Of a DNA stretch of 64,000 nucleotides, positions 7,905 to 17,103 are shown piece by piece. This DNA is from Nodosilinea sp. WJT8-NPBG4. Its GTDB lineage: Bacteria > Cyanobacteriota > Cyanobacteriia > Phormidesmidales > Phormidesmidaceae. Each line of letters starts with the position of its first letter. The stretch's first letter is position 1. The notes under the pieces were generated by a model that ran no database searches, had not been told where the DNA came from, and worked only from the letters and a program-made list of their open reading frames with translations. Location: the NCBI GenBank assembly GCA_019359285.1, contig JAHHHQ010000051.1, positions 1-64,000 of the forward strand, in the 5' to 3' direction. Both the position numbers and the translations under genes were made by a program.

Positions 7905-9146
7905 ATGCAAACGCTTCCCAATCCCGTTTCCCAGGCTTCTGTATCTAACGCCTTCGACCCCTTCGACACCACCATTCACCGTCGCCAGACTCGCCCGGTG
8001 CCCGTGGGCAGCGTCATCATCGGCGGTGGCCACCCGGTAGTGGTGCAGTCGATGATCAACGAAGACACCCTGGATATCAAAGGCGCCGCTGCCGCCATTC
8101 GCCGCCTGCACGAGATCGGCTGCGAGATTGTGCGCGTCACTGTGCCCAGCATGGCCCACGCCAAGGCTCTGGCCGACATTCGCAAAATTCTAGAAGACAC
8201 TTACCAACCCGTGCCCCTGGTGGCCGATGTGCACCACAACGGCATGAAAATTGCCCTGGAAGTGGCCAAGCATGTGGACAAGGTGCGCATTAACCCCGGC
8301 CTCTACGTGTTTGAAAAGCCCCAGGCGGGCCGCACTGGCTACTCCCAGACTGAGTTCGAAGACATTGGCACTAAGATTCGCGAAACCCTAGAGCCCCTAG
8401 TGGTCTCTCTGCGCGACCAGGGTAAGTCGATGCGCATTGGTGTCAACCATGGGTCGCTGGCCGAGCGCATGCTGTTTACCTACGGCGACACCCCTGAGGG
8501 CATGGTGGAGAGCGCCCTGGAGTTTATCCGCATCTGCGAATCCCTCGACTTCCGCAACCTAGTAATTTCGCTCAAGGCATCGCGAGTTCCGGTAATGGTG
8601 GCCGCCTACCGGCTGATGTGCCACCGCATGGATGAGCTGGGTATGGACTACCCGCTGCACCTGGGGGTTACCGAAGCGGGCGATGGGGAATATGGCCGGA
8701 TTAAGTCCACCGCTGGCATTGGCACCCTGCTAGCTCAGGGCATTGGTGACACCATTCGCGTCTCGCTGACGGAAGCACCCGAAAAAGAAATTCCCGTGTG
8801 CTACAGCATTTTGCAGGCCCTGGGGCTGCGCAAAACCATGGTGGAGTATGTAGCCTGCCCCTCCTGCGGGCGCACCCTGTTTAACCTTGAAGACGTGCTC
8901 CACGAGGTGCGTGAGGCCACCAAGCACCTCACCGGGTTAGATATTGCGGTGATGGGCTGCATCGTTAACGGGCCGGGTGAAATGGCCGATGCCGACTACG
9001 GTTACGTGGGCAAAACCCCTGGCTATATTTCGCTATATCGGGGCCGCGACGAGATTAAGAAGGTGCCCGAGGATCAGGGCGTGGCTGAGTTAATAAACCT
9101 GATCAAGGCTGATGGGCGTTGGGTAGAGCCGGATGCCAAGGTTTAG
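7905..9146 (+). CDS. ispG: 4-hydroxy-3-methylbut-2-enyl diphosphate synthase (IspG/GcpE)
   Basis: 413 residues, the normal length for the bacterial two-domain form. It converts MEcPP to HMBPP in the MEP isoprenoid pathway, and in cyanobacteria it uses ferredoxin. Seen: the TIM-barrel start (VGSVIIGGGHPVVVQSM), KVRINPGL, IGVNHGSL, and the 4Fe-4S cysteines in ACPSCGRTLFNLEDV and MGCIVNGPGEMADADYGYVG. Supplies precursors for carotenoids, phytol and quinones. Monocistronic on the plus strand. Confidence 0.97.
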   Translation: MQTLPNPVSQASVSNAFDPFDTTIHRRQTRPVPVGSVIIGGGHPVVVQSMINEDTLDIKGAAAAIRRLHEIGCEIVRVTVPSMAHAKALADIRKILEDTYQPVPLVADVHHNGMKIALEVAKHVDKVRINPGLYVFEKPQAGRTGYSQTEFEDIGTKIRETLEPLVVSLRDQGKSMRIGVNHGSLAERMLFTYGDTPEGMVESALEFIRICESLDFRNLVISLKASRVPVMVAAYRLMCHRMDELGMDYPLHLGVTEAGDGEYGRIKSTAGIGTLLAQGIGDTIRVSLTEAPEKEIPVCYSILQALGLRKTMVEYVACPSCGRTLFNLEDVLHEVREATKHLTGLDIAVMGCIVNGPGEMADADYGYVGKTPGYISLYRGRDEIKKVPEDQGVAELINLIKADGRWVEPDAKV

Positions 9147-9194
9147 AGGTTCAGGTGAGACCTTGAACTCTGGCCTCTGCCCCTAAAACGGCTT

Positions 9195-9908
9195 CTAACT
9201 ACGGAACAGGCGGGTGTAAAGGACTTCGTGCTGCATTGTGGCTAGCGATGTGCCCCAGCTGCTGAGGGAGAGTTCGTCTAGGGTCTGGGTGGCGATCGCG
9301 CGATCGCAGACCTTCTCCAGCACGGGGTACAGCTCTAGCAGCATCTCCTGCCCCACGGTTTGCCCGAGGGGAATCAGCTTGACAGCACTGGTCACCAGGT
9401 TAGCGGCCCAGCTGTGCAGATAGCCCAGCACCGCTGACGAGGCATCAATTTCCCATCGGGCGGCCACTAGGGCAAAGGCTACGGCAAAGTTGCAGGGGCT
9501 GCCCGCCGCACTAAACCAGGGCTTGAGGTCAGGGTGTAGATGGGTGCCCATGCGTACCAGGGCGCGGCCCATATCCCAGCTCTGCTGACGGGTTTCTTCG
9601 CTGTCGCGCAGGGCCGAGAGCTGGCGATTGAGCTGGGCGATCGCCTCAGCGGTGGAGAACTCCGGTTGGGCCTCCAAACCAGCTTGGGTAGCAGCGCTAT
9701 GAACGAGTCCCACAGCGGCACCGTCAAGGACGACCAGGCCGTAGGTCAACTCTTGGGTAAGCCAGTGCAGCATGTCGTTAGAGGTTGCAATCACTCCCTG
9801 CTCGACTAGGGTTTCTAGCCCTTCAGAATAGCTGTAGGCCCCCACCGGCAAGGCTGGGCTAGTGAGCTGTAGCAGCCGCAGCAGGGCTTGGGCCTTAGTT
9901 GTGGTCAT
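9195..9908 (-). CDS. ureF: Urease accessory protein UreF
   Basis: About 237 residues from ATG 9908. UreF works with UreD and UreG in loading nickel into urease. The N-terminal block LLQLTSPALPVGAYSYSEGLE is the family signature, followed by an all-helical protein. The open frame extends upstream to 9965, but that part overlaps ureE and lacks UreF similarity; ATG 9908 overlaps the ureE end by 14 bases, typical of translational coupling. The urease structural genes and ureD/ureG are not in the window. Confidence 0.95.
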   Translation of the reverse strand: MTTTKAQALLRLLQLTSPALPVGAYSYSEGLETLVEQGVIATSNDMLHWLTQELTYGLVVLDGAAVGLVHSAATQAGLEAQPEFSTAEAIAQLNRQLSALRDSEETRQQSWDMGRALVRMGTHLHPDLKPWFSAAGSPCNFAVAFALVAARWEIDASSAVLGYLHSWAANLVTSAVKLIPLGQTVGQEMLLELYPVLEKVCDRAIATQTLDELSLSSWGTSLATMQHEVLYTRLFRS

Positions 9909-10365
9909 GGCTGTGGCCGTAAGGGCTAGGTGTGGCAGTGCGATAGGCCCCAGCCTCGGGCTCAAAGGGCAGGGTAGCGATGGTGAGCTCTAAGTTACCC
10001 AGCTGTTGCAGCATGGCTTCGAGTACGGGGTCGGGCTCTAGTTTGAGGCTATCTGGAGCCAGCTCTAACGAGACGTGGCGGTTGCCCAAGTGGTAGGCGG
10101 CCCGCATCAGGTCAAAGCTGGAGGGGGCCTTGACCACCACTACCGGCTCTGGCTTAGCCACAATGCGAATGACTGTCTCAGCGTCGCCCTCTAGCAGATC
10201 GCCCCCGCGCAGTACGGTGCCGCGCGGCAGGTTGAGGTAGACGGCGGTACCATCGTCTGCGGTAAAGCGATGGCGCGATTTGGCGCGATCGCTCGCCGTC
10301 AGCGACAGAGTAGCTAGCACAGGGGCAGCCCTATCGGGGGGCAGTATACGATTGACAGTCAGCAA
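9895..10365 (-). CDS. ureE: Urease accessory protein UreE (nickel metallochaperone)
   Basis: 156 residues. An N-terminal peptide-binding-like domain (RHRFTADDGTAVYLNLPRGTVLRGGD) is followed by the metal-binding domain with AYHLGNRHVSLEL, whose HxxxH-type histidines bind nickel at the dimer interface. A short His-rich tail (YGHSHDHN) could hold extra nickel. First gene of a ureE-ureF pair, divergent from the CBS-domain transporter. Confidence 0.95.
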   Translation of the reverse strand: MLTVNRILPPDRAAPVLATLSLTASDRAKSRHRFTADDGTAVYLNLPRGTVLRGGDLLEGDAETVIRIVAKPEPVVVVKAPSSFDLMRAAYHLGNRHVSLELAPDSLKLEPDPVLEAMLQQLGNLELTIATLPFEPEAGAYRTATPSPYGHSHDHN

Positions 10366-10528
10366 AACAGCTCAGCGATAGGATAGGGAGCCAGCAACTA
10401 AATCGTTTTACCACAGCAGGCGGATATGCCATTCAATACAGAGTAGTAAACCTGTTATAGATGTCATACGGTTTTGTAGTTTAGGCTAGCTCACTGTTGT
10501 CTTCCTTTTTCGTCGTTAACCTCCCCCT

Positions 10529-11881
10529 ATGACCGATATTGCCCTCAAAAGTGTGTTCATTTTTCTGCTGATTGTGGCCAATGGGGTATTTTCAGGGTCA
10601 GAAATCGCCCTGGTGTCGGCTCGCAAGGCTCGACTAGAACACCAGGCTCGGCGAGGTAACGCCAAGGCACGGCTGGCCCTTAGGTTGGCCAACAACCCCA
10701 ACGACTTTCTATCGACCGCGCAGATTGGCATTACGCTGATTGGCATTCTCAGCGGTGCCCTGGGGGGGGCTACCGTGGCCACCAGCCTGAGTCAGATCCT
10801 CAATCAGGTGCCCGCCCTGGCTCCCTACAGCGATGTGCTCGGTTTGGCGATCGTGGTGGGGCTAATTACTTACCTATCGCTGGTGGTGGGCGAACTGGTG
10901 CCCAAGCGCATTGCCCTCAGCTACCCCGAGTCTATCGCCTGTCAGGTCGCTGGGCCGATGAAGAGCCTGTCTCGACTGGCGACCCCCTTCGTGTTGCTGC
11001 TGGGCATGTCCACTAGCTTTCTAGTCAATCTCATGGGCCTCAAAGAACGTCCTGACGCAGCTATCACCGAAGAAGAACTGCGCCTGCTCATCGACCAAGG
11101 CACTGAGGCAGGAACCTTTGAGGTGGTTGAGCAGGAAATGATGGGCCGGGTGCTGCAACTGGGCGATCGCCCCATTCGCGCGATCATGACTCCCCGCACC
11201 GACATTGAATGGCTCAATGTCGATGCCTCCTTCGCCGAGCACAGCGAGCTGGTCATGCAGAGTGCCCACTCCCACTTTCCGGTGTGCAACGACAGCATTG
11301 ATGACTGCGTGGGAGTGGTATCGCTTAAGGCGCTGCTGCCCAACTACCTTAGCCAAAACACTGAGCCGACAGCGCTCCTTAACCTGGTACAACCGCCGCT
11401 GTTTGTGGCCGAGAGCACTTACGTGCTCAAGGTGCTAGAGCTATTTAAGTCGTCGGGTACCCACTTCGCCATGGTGCTCGACGAGTACGGCGGCGTTGAG
11501 GGGCTAGTCACTCTCAATGACGTGGTAGAGGCGATCGTCGGCGATTTGCCTTCCCTGGAAGATGCCGATGACCCGATGATGACCCTGCGGGAAGATGGCT
11601 CCTGGCTGCTCGACGGGCTAATGCCGGTGGATGACCTCAAAGACTTACTCAACCGCGAAGAACTGACCGAGGACGAAGACAACTACCACACCCTAGCGGG
11701 CTTTATTATTCGCCACATGGGCCGTATTCCCAGCGCAGGCGACTCCTTTGAGTGGGAAGGGCTGCGTTTTGAAGTGGTCGATATGGACGGTCGTCGGGTA
11801 GATAAGGTTCTGCTAGAGAATTTGTCGCTGCGACCGAAACCGTCGGCCCTGGGTGAGGAGGATGAGGAGATGGGGGGCTAG
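10529..11881 (+). CDS. CNNM/CorC-HlyC family transporter (DUF21-CBS-CorC)
   Basis: 450 residues. The DUF21 membrane domain (about 1-190) starts with VFSGSEIALVSARKARLE and has three to four helices. A CBS pair (about 200-335) includes MTPRTDIEWL and VLDEYGGVEGLVTLNDVVEAI, and a CorC_HlyC domain closes the protein (about 350-430). These inner-membrane proteins are linked to Mg2+/Co2+ efflux, though often annotated as hemolysins. A conserved acidic, glycine-rich tail follows. Confidence 0.93.
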   Translation: MTDIALKSVFIFLLIVANGVFSGSEIALVSARKARLEHQARRGNAKARLALRLANNPNDFLSTAQIGITLIGILSGALGGATVATSLSQILNQVPALAPYSDVLGLAIVVGLITYLSLVVGELVPKRIALSYPESIACQVAGPMKSLSRLATPFVLLLGMSTSFLVNLMGLKERPDAAITEEELRLLIDQGTEAGTFEVVEQEMMGRVLQLGDRPIRAIMTPRTDIEWLNVDASFAEHSELVMQSAHSHFPVCNDSIDDCVGVVSLKALLPNYLSQNTEPTALLNLVQPPLFVAESTYVLKVLELFKSSGTHFAMVLDEYGGVEGLVTLNDVVEAIVGDLPSLEDADDPMMTLREDGSWLLDGLMPVDDLKDLLNREELTEDEDNYHTLAGFIIRHMGRIPSAGDSFEWEGLRFEVVDMDGRRVDKVLLENLSLRPKPSALGEEDEEMGG

Positions 11882-12011
11882 GAGTGATGGGGAAAAGAGT
11901 TGTGAGTGTTTAATTTTAAGTTGTGAATTTTTGGCTTTAGGTGTAACCTCAAAACTCAAAATCCCCCCGCACCACCCTCATTATCTCCTCACCTTCCTCT
12001 ACTCCCTCACG

Positions 12012-12404
12012 TCACTCCCCAGCGTCTCTGTCTAACTGGCGCTGCTCCCGCGCTAGGGCCATTTCGGTGGCCATCTCCCGGCCTAAGAAGTAGTTCAAGA
12101 AGGTGCGGATGAGCGCAATCAGCGCCAGTTTGATCAGCTCTTGGGTAGTGGGAGCCACGGTGGTGGAGAGAATGTCGGCCCCCAGCTGAAACTCCAGGGC
12201 GAGGGCGAGCCACAGCCCAAACCGCAGCCGCACCTGGTTGAAAGGAAACTCGTCGCCGCGGTGCTGACGATTCAGGCGGGCAGCTAGGAGGGCAGTTTTA
12301 AATAGCCCGACCACAACGCACAGCACCGAGATTGCCTCTAGGCAAAACATAGTGAGGAGGACAATCTCTTCTAGCAGCTGTTCTAGGGGTTCAACCACGG
12401 CCAC
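12012..12404 (-). CDS. DUF1622 family membrane protein
   Basis: 130 residues with three hydrophobic helices. The middle block RFGLWLALALEFQLGADILSTT and the following LIKLALIALIRTFLNYFLGREM are the characteristic DUF1622 pattern. Inner-membrane, function unknown. Convergent with the CBS transporter across an AT-richer spacer (11882-12011) with no other gene. Confidence 0.9.
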   Translation of the reverse strand: MAVVEPLEQLLEEIVLLTMFCLEAISVLCVVVGLFKTALLAARLNRQHRGDEFPFNQVRLRFGLWLALALEFQLGADILSTTVAPTTQELIKLALIALIRTFLNYFLGREMATEMALAREQRQLDRDAGE

Positions 12405-12464
12405 CTATCGATCGCAAACCTCAAGATTATCAGGACGGCTGCTGCTAGCTCACGTGAGCGATCG

Positions 12465-13275
12465 CTAGAGCCTGTTCACCACGGGGGCAAGGTCATCTAA
12501 AAAGGCAAGGGGGTTAGCCATGGTCTCAGCAAAGCCGAGAATGCCGCGATCGCGATGCTCGTACAGCAAATTCCCCTGCCCATCAAACAAAAAGGTGCCG
12601 CCTCGCTGGGTCAGGTAGGCGGCGTTAGGCACGTAGGTGCTCCAGTTACTCAGCACCTCAGTCATGTTGCGCAGGCGCAGAGTAGCCAGTTCTATGGGGC
12701 GCTGAAAGCCGCTGCCGCCGACAAGGTTAAAGGCTTTGCCGGTCAGCGGCGGCAGTGGTCCGGCTTTGACCACTTCGTCGTCACCAATGAGTTGGGGAGC
12801 GCGGCGATCGCCCGTATAGCCCCGCAGCACTTCTCTCAGTGTCCCTGGACTGGCAATACCCGCACACATCAACATCAAGTTTCAAGTTCAGCCAAGCAGC
12901 TGGCCCAGGCTGTAAGCCCGGTGGGTTAAGAGTAAGCCCCTGATATAAGCCCAGCTCGCGGTGCAGAGCGGTGGTTTCATCGACGAATAGAGATGCGGCA
13001 GGGAATCCGGTATAGGCGCAGAATTTTTGGCCGGAGGCGCGATCGCCAATGCCCACTGCCCGTACGGCAATCCCTCGCTGACGCAGGGTGTTGGCCTCTC
13101 GCTGCAACCACCAGGCGTACTCCAAGCTGTCGAAGTCGCCTAGCTGGGGCCATACCAGCACCAAAATTTGGGTTGAGCCTTCACAGCCGTTCAGCAGCGA
13201 TACCGTCTCACCGTCGCTCACCCGCTGCCGCTGGGTTTGGGCCAAGATCTCGTAGCTGCTGATGGGATTATTCAT
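12465..13275 (-). pseudogene. Peroxiredoxin-like (AhpC/TSA family) gene broken by a frameshift
   Basis: Two overlapping frames encode consecutive parts of one protein of about 270 residues. The N-terminal part, from ATG 13275 (MNNPISSYEIL), contains the AhpC/TSA-like core (LVLVWPQLGDFDSLEYAW, KFCAYTGFPAASLFVDET) up to PGPAAWLNL. The C-terminal part starts LMLMCAGIASPGTL and runs through FQRPIELATLRLRNMTEVL and DRGILGFAETMANPL to 12465. The junction (12876-12888) reads, on the minus strand, aacttg-a-aacttg: removing seven bases restores WLNLMLMCAG. This is a short tandem duplication or an assembly error. An alternative TTG start lies at 13290. Confidence 0.8.
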
Positions 13276-13301
13276 GGGGCGATCGCTCAAAAACTCTGTA
13301 T

Positions 13302-13371
13302 TAGGTGGTGGGCAGTGCCCACCCTACGGCAGCACATTTACCTGCCGACCTGCCCACCCTACAGTGGCACG
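13302..13371. repeat. Palindromic GTGGGCA...CCCACCCTAC repeat
   Basis: A self-complementary core (gtgggcagtgcccac) with flanking ccaccctac and a second cctgcccaccctaca copy 35 bases on. This is a common dispersed repeat type in cyanobacterial genomes. Confidence 0.6.
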
Positions 13372-13385
13372 TTCGCTCACCGGCC

Positions 13386-14276
13386 CTACTCAAAGCCGCG
13401 ATCGCGCCACGGGTTTGGGTCCACACACACGCCATGGACATACAGCCCCCAGTGCAGGTGCGGTCCGGTGGCCGCGCCAGTGCTGCCCACGGCTCCAACC
13501 ACCTGCCCTGGCTGCACCATAATCCCTTCGTTGACGTCGATACGGCTGAGGTGAATCATAATGCTGAGCACCCCCTGGCCATGGTCGATGCCGACAGTGT
13601 TGCCGTGCAGCTCAAATCCGTCAGACGACCGTCCCACTAAAGCAATTCGTCCGGCAGCAGGGGCCACCACGGGCGAGCCAGTGGGAGAGGCGTAGTCGAG
13701 GCCCCGGTGATAGTAGTCTTGGGCAAAGACGCCGTTGTAGTAGCGGCGCACGCCGTACTGAGTGCTGGTACGGCCCTCGTTGGGGCGCACCAGCGGCCCA
13801 CTCCAGTAGCGCTCGGGGCTGACGATGTTCTTAAATGCTGCGACCCGGTCGAACTCGTGCTGGGTACCCAGGTCACTCTGACTAGGCGACAGGGTAATGC
13901 GCTGGGTGGGAAAGTCCCGGTTTTTGAGCCCCACCGCCAAGTTGCGGGTTTCTTCACTGCCGATCACCCGAATCACCATGCGACCGGGAGGATTCAGCGG
14001 GCTAGTGGGCACCAACGCTCGAAACCGATTGCCGCTGATGGGAAAAGTAGGGTATTCAAGGCTGTCATTGACCGTCACCTTAGGGGGCGTCGTAGCAGCC
14101 GGGTCTCTGGGGGTGACGATGACGGAGATGGTGTCGCCCAGCTCTGGAGCCGTGGGGTTGAGCGCGACATCGTAGGCCTGGGCCGGGCGGCTCAGCAACA
14201 CAGCTATAGAGCCTGCGGCGGTGGCAGCCAGCAACGATCGCCGGGTCAGCAAAGGGATCTCTCGGTTCGGCTCCAT
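13386..14276 (-). CDS. M23 (LytM-type) metallopeptidase with Tat signal
   Basis: About 296 residues from ATG 14276, preceded by GAGGACGGAGCT. The N-terminus has a twin-arginine motif (LTRRSLLAA) before a hydrophobic stretch and a cleavage region at AQAYD, so it is exported folded. A beta-rich linker follows. The C-terminal LytM domain has HRGLDYASPTGSPVVAPAAG (first zinc His and Asp) and TGPHLHWGLYVHG (HxH). It should cut peptidoglycan cross-links in the periplasm or serve as an amidase activator. Confidence 0.92.
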   Translation of the reverse strand: MEPNREIPLLTRRSLLAATAAGSIAVLLSRPAQAYDVALNPTAPELGDTISVIVTPRDPAATTPPKVTVNDSLEYPTFPISGNRFRALVPTSPLNPPGRMVIRVIGSEETRNLAVGLKNRDFPTQRITLSPSQSDLGTQHEFDRVAAFKNIVSPERYWSGPLVRPNEGRTSTQYGVRRYYNGVFAQDYYHRGLDYASPTGSPVVAPAAGRIALVGRSSDGFELHGNTVGIDHGQGVLSIMIHLSRIDVNEGIMVQPGQVVGAVGSTGAATGPHLHWGLYVHGVCVDPNPWRDRGFE

Positions 14277-14390
14277 AGCTCCGTCCTCTCTCAATGGTTT
14301 CTATAGTAGACGCTGCTTGAAGAGGAAGGATGCCAAAAATCAGCAGGATCACTCAGAACAGATGGCTCAAACCATCTTTCTAGCGCTGAA

Positions 14391-14588
14391 TTACTCTTGG
14401 TTGGCTTTAGCGTCTTTGACAGCCGCGTAAAACAGAACCCCCACCAGCGGCACGCAGAGACCGAGAATGACGGTGGTGGGCACTGTGCCCCAGTCGGGGC
14501 TACCGGAGGATAGCTCAAAGATAGAGCCCACTGCGGCGATCGCAGCAACGCAGGAACCAGCCAACAACAGGCCACTCTTGGGGGTCAC
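14391..14588 (-). CDS. Small two-helix membrane protein
   Basis: 65 residues with two hydrophobic segments (LLLAGSCVAAIAAVGSIF and VPTTVILGLCVPLVGVLFYA) and a short charged tail (VKDAKANQE). Reads like a conserved cyanobacterial hypothetical protein; no functional family recognised. It lies between the M23 peptidase and def on the same strand. Confidence 0.6.
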   Translation of the reverse strand: MTPKSGLLLAGSCVAAIAAVGSIFELSSGSPDWGTVPTTVILGLCVPLVGVLFYAAVKDAKANQE

Positions 14589-14672
14589 AGGGTTTCTCCT
14601 AAACGGCTAAGGGGGCCAATTTCCTGGCCCTAACGAGGCAGCATACCACGGCTCTAAAGCGCCCTAACGCAA

Positions 14673-15242
14673 CTAGTGGGCTGTGATCGGCTGCACGTCT
14701 TTGGCGTAAAAGCCGTTCTTTTTCAGCTCCTGGTTGAGGGCCAAGGCGTTGTCCACCCGGTCAACAAACAGCACCCCAGCCAGGTGATCCATCTCGTGGA
14801 GAATACAGCGGGCCAGCAGCTCACTAGCCTGGAGCTTTTTAGGGCGACCGTTTTCGTCTTTGTAGGAAACTTCGAGCGCCGCAGGGCGAACTACGTCAAG
14901 GTAAACGCCGGGAATGCTGAGGCAGCCCTCTTGCCCGGTAGCAATGTCTTTAGAAACTTTGACGATTTGGGGATTGATTAATACCAAGGGCTGATTAGCA
15001 GCGTTTTCGGGGTCGATATCGACGACCAACAGCTGCTTGTTAACCGCCACCTGGGGCGCTGCCAGACCAATGCCGTCGGCACTGTACATGGTTTGCAGCA
15101 TTTCCTTCACCAGGGCGCGAATTTCATCATCGACCTTGGCCACCCGCTTGGCGGGCTGGCGCAGCACGCGATCGCCCAAAGTGTGAATTTCCAGAGGCGG
15201 CTGCTTGAGCTTGGTTTTTTCGACTTGAATAGCGGCGGGCAT
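14673..15242 (-). CDS. def: Peptide deformylase
   Basis: 189 residues. Removes the formyl group from nascent N-termini. All three family motifs are present: GIGLAAPQV, EGCLSIPG (metal Cys) and HEMDHLAG (the two metal His and the catalytic Glu). The N-terminus carries about 15 extra residues before LEIHTLGDRVLR, common in cyanobacterial PDF1B-type enzymes. Confidence 0.97.
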   Translation of the reverse strand: MPAAIQVEKTKLKQPPLEIHTLGDRVLRQPAKRVAKVDDEIRALVKEMLQTMYSADGIGLAAPQVAVNKQLLVVDIDPENAANQPLVLINPQIVKVSKDIATGQEGCLSIPGVYLDVVRPAALEVSYKDENGRPKKLQASELLARCILHEMDHLAGVLFVDRVDNALALNQELKKNGFYAKDVQPITAH

Positions 15243-15313
15243 AGGAATGGGGTCCAGGGTGATCTAGGGTTATGTATCTATCCTAACAACACAGACTCAC
15301 TTCGACATAGCGG

Positions 15314-15724
15314 TTATCCGTCACCGAGTTGGTCTCCCTCGGGCAAGACGGGTTTTGCCTCAACGGTGACATCCACGGCGGTGATGTCGATAGTGCCTGC
15401 CTCTGCCACCCGTGAGAACCCGTCAATCTCGGTGTGGAGAGGGGTGCCGCAGTTGAGGCAGCGGGTCTCGGCCCCCTTAATCCCAGTCAGGTTGGTGGCA
15501 CACACCGGACAGGCACCTTGCACCAGGTTGCGCCGCAGCCAAAACCGCAGCCCAATGAACCCCAGCACCGGGGCCACTAGCAGCAACACCACCAGCACCG
15601 CCAGCGACTTCACCAGCCAGCCCAAGCCAACGGCACCCAGCAGCCAGACCACTCCAATCAGGGTGAGCCAGCAGCCCAGGCCCGAAAAGTTAACTTGAAC
15701 TTGTTTAGAGCGATTTGAGTTCAC
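15314..15724 (-). CDS. Membrane protein with zinc-ribbon-like domain
   Basis: 136 residues. Two adjacent transmembrane helices (about 15-60, GCWLTLIGVVWLLGAVGLGW onward) precede a four-cysteine ribbon: CPVCATNLTGIKGAETRCLNCG. A C-terminal tail of about 40 residues follows. The ribbon probably binds zinc structurally. Function unknown; resembles cyanobacterial hypothetical proteins. Confidence 0.65.
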   Translation of the reverse strand: MNSNRSKQVQVNFSGLGCWLTLIGVVWLLGAVGLGWLVKSLAVLVVLLLVAPVLGFIGLRFWLRRNLVQGACPVCATNLTGIKGAETRCLNCGTPLHTEIDGFSRVAEAGTIDITAVDVTVEAKPVLPEGDQLGDG

Positions 15725-15807
15725 AGGGGCATTCTCCGCACGGCACAGGCAGGGCTTAAACCGATTGACTAAGCCCTATCCTTAACTCTGTATTCTAGCG
15801 CTGCGGC

Positions 15808-17019
15808 TTACGCTACTAAATAGCGGGCGATCGCACGCTCCAAGTGACTGGCCAAGGCCGGGGTGCCAAAGGCCGCCAGCGCCTCCTGCCGCAGCCACGC
15901 CCCCTGGCAGCGCGGGTCGTGGCCAGCCAGCATTTCAATACAGGCGGTAGCTACTGCGTCGGGGTTGCGGTGGGGCACTCGCCAGCCGAGCCGCCCGTCT
16001 TGCAGGGGGTCGGCTGAGCCATCCTGGTCGCCAGAGAGCACCGGCAAACCGCAGGCCATCGCCTCCAGATAGACAATGCCAAAGCCTTCCTGAGAGGGCA
16101 TGACGTAGGCGTCGGCCAGGCGGTAGTGGGTGACCAGGGCCTCAGTAGGCACAAACCCGGCAAACACGACGCGATCGCTCACCCCCAGTTCTTCAGCCAA
16201 AGCCTCCAGCCGGGGCTGGTCATCGCCCCGGCCAATCACTAAATATTTCACTGTGGGCTCAGCGGCGGAAATGGCGGGCAGCGCCCGAATCGTGACATCC
16301 ACGCCCTTGTAAATATCTCCCGACCACAGGCGAGCCACGGTCATCAGCACCCGGCAGCCGGCCAGGTTGTAGGTATCCACCAGTGCCGGGTCAGCGGGGC
16401 CAGGGCTAAAGCGATCGCCATCTACCGCGCAGGGAACCATGAACACCCTAGCCGGGTCTAGACCATTGGCAATGCAGGCGCGATCGCGGCTGTAGCGGCT
16501 GTTGGCCCAAATCCAGTCGGCCTGACGCAGCGCCATCTGCTCTCGCTCAGGCAGCGGCTCCCATACCTCTTTGCCGTAGATCACTACGGTGTAGGGCAAT
16601 CTGAGCCAGCGGCAGAGGGCTGATACCAGCGGCAGCAGCAGCACGTGGCCACAGACCACTTGGCGTGGTCTGTGAAGAATTAAATGCTGTAGCAGGGCCG
16701 CCACCAGCCGGATACGCCCTACCCCTGGCGACGTCGATGCCAGATAGTGAAACCGTAGGGGGGTTTGATCGTAGGGATTGTGGCAATCTGGCCCATCCCG
16801 CAGCAGAAAAACATCGGCGGGGGCAGGGACAGGCTGCTTCAGGTAAGCCGCCAAAACATCCTTAACGTAGGACTGAATACCGCCCTCCCAAGAAAAAACT
16901 TCTAGGAAGACAAAGACCAGCGATCCCTGTTTCCCTGAGTTAGAAACCGTAGAAGTTTCAGTAAGCCTGTCTTCAGTGGACCCCTGAACAATGGGCTGAT
17001 CAGTAGTGGAAGAACCCAT
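15808..17019 (-). CDS. Glycosyltransferase family 4 (GT-B fold)
   Basis: About 403 residues from ATG 17019 (an upstream TTG at 17043 is less likely). The N-terminal Rossmann domain has VFLEVFSWEGGIQSYVKDVL and YTVVIYGKEVW. The C-terminal GT1 domain has LMTVARLWSGDIYKGVD, VKYLVIGRGDD, and the EX7E-type block MPSQEGFGIVYLEAMACGLPV. It transfers a sugar from an NDP donor to an envelope polysaccharide or lipid; acceptor not deducible. Downstream of the anti-sigma kinase on the same strand. Confidence 0.92.
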   Translation of the reverse strand: MGSSTTDQPIVQGSTEDRLTETSTVSNSGKQGSLVFVFLEVFSWEGGIQSYVKDVLAAYLKQPVPAPADVFLLRDGPDCHNPYDQTPLRFHYLASTSPGVGRIRLVAALLQHLILHRPRQVVCGHVLLLPLVSALCRWLRLPYTVVIYGKEVWEPLPEREQMALRQADWIWANSRYSRDRACIANGLDPARVFMVPCAVDGDRFSPGPADPALVDTYNLAGCRVLMTVARLWSGDIYKGVDVTIRALPAISAAEPTVKYLVIGRGDDQPRLEALAEELGVSDRVVFAGFVPTEALVTHYRLADAYVMPSQEGFGIVYLEAMACGLPVLSGDQDGSADPLQDGRLGWRVPHRNPDAVATACIEMLAGHDPRCQGAWLRQEALAAFGTPALASHLERAIARYLVA

Positions 17020-17103
17020 AGCAGACAGCACAACAACAGCCAAGTCTTCCTAAGCTACCCAAAACGCTGCCAGGGGCAGCGGCAAACGATTTTCTAAGGT
17101 GGC

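Noticed and set aside
13237..13640. Several overlapping plus-strand frames
   Set aside because: Antisense to the M23 peptidase and peroxiredoxin-like gene and running through a palindromic repeat.
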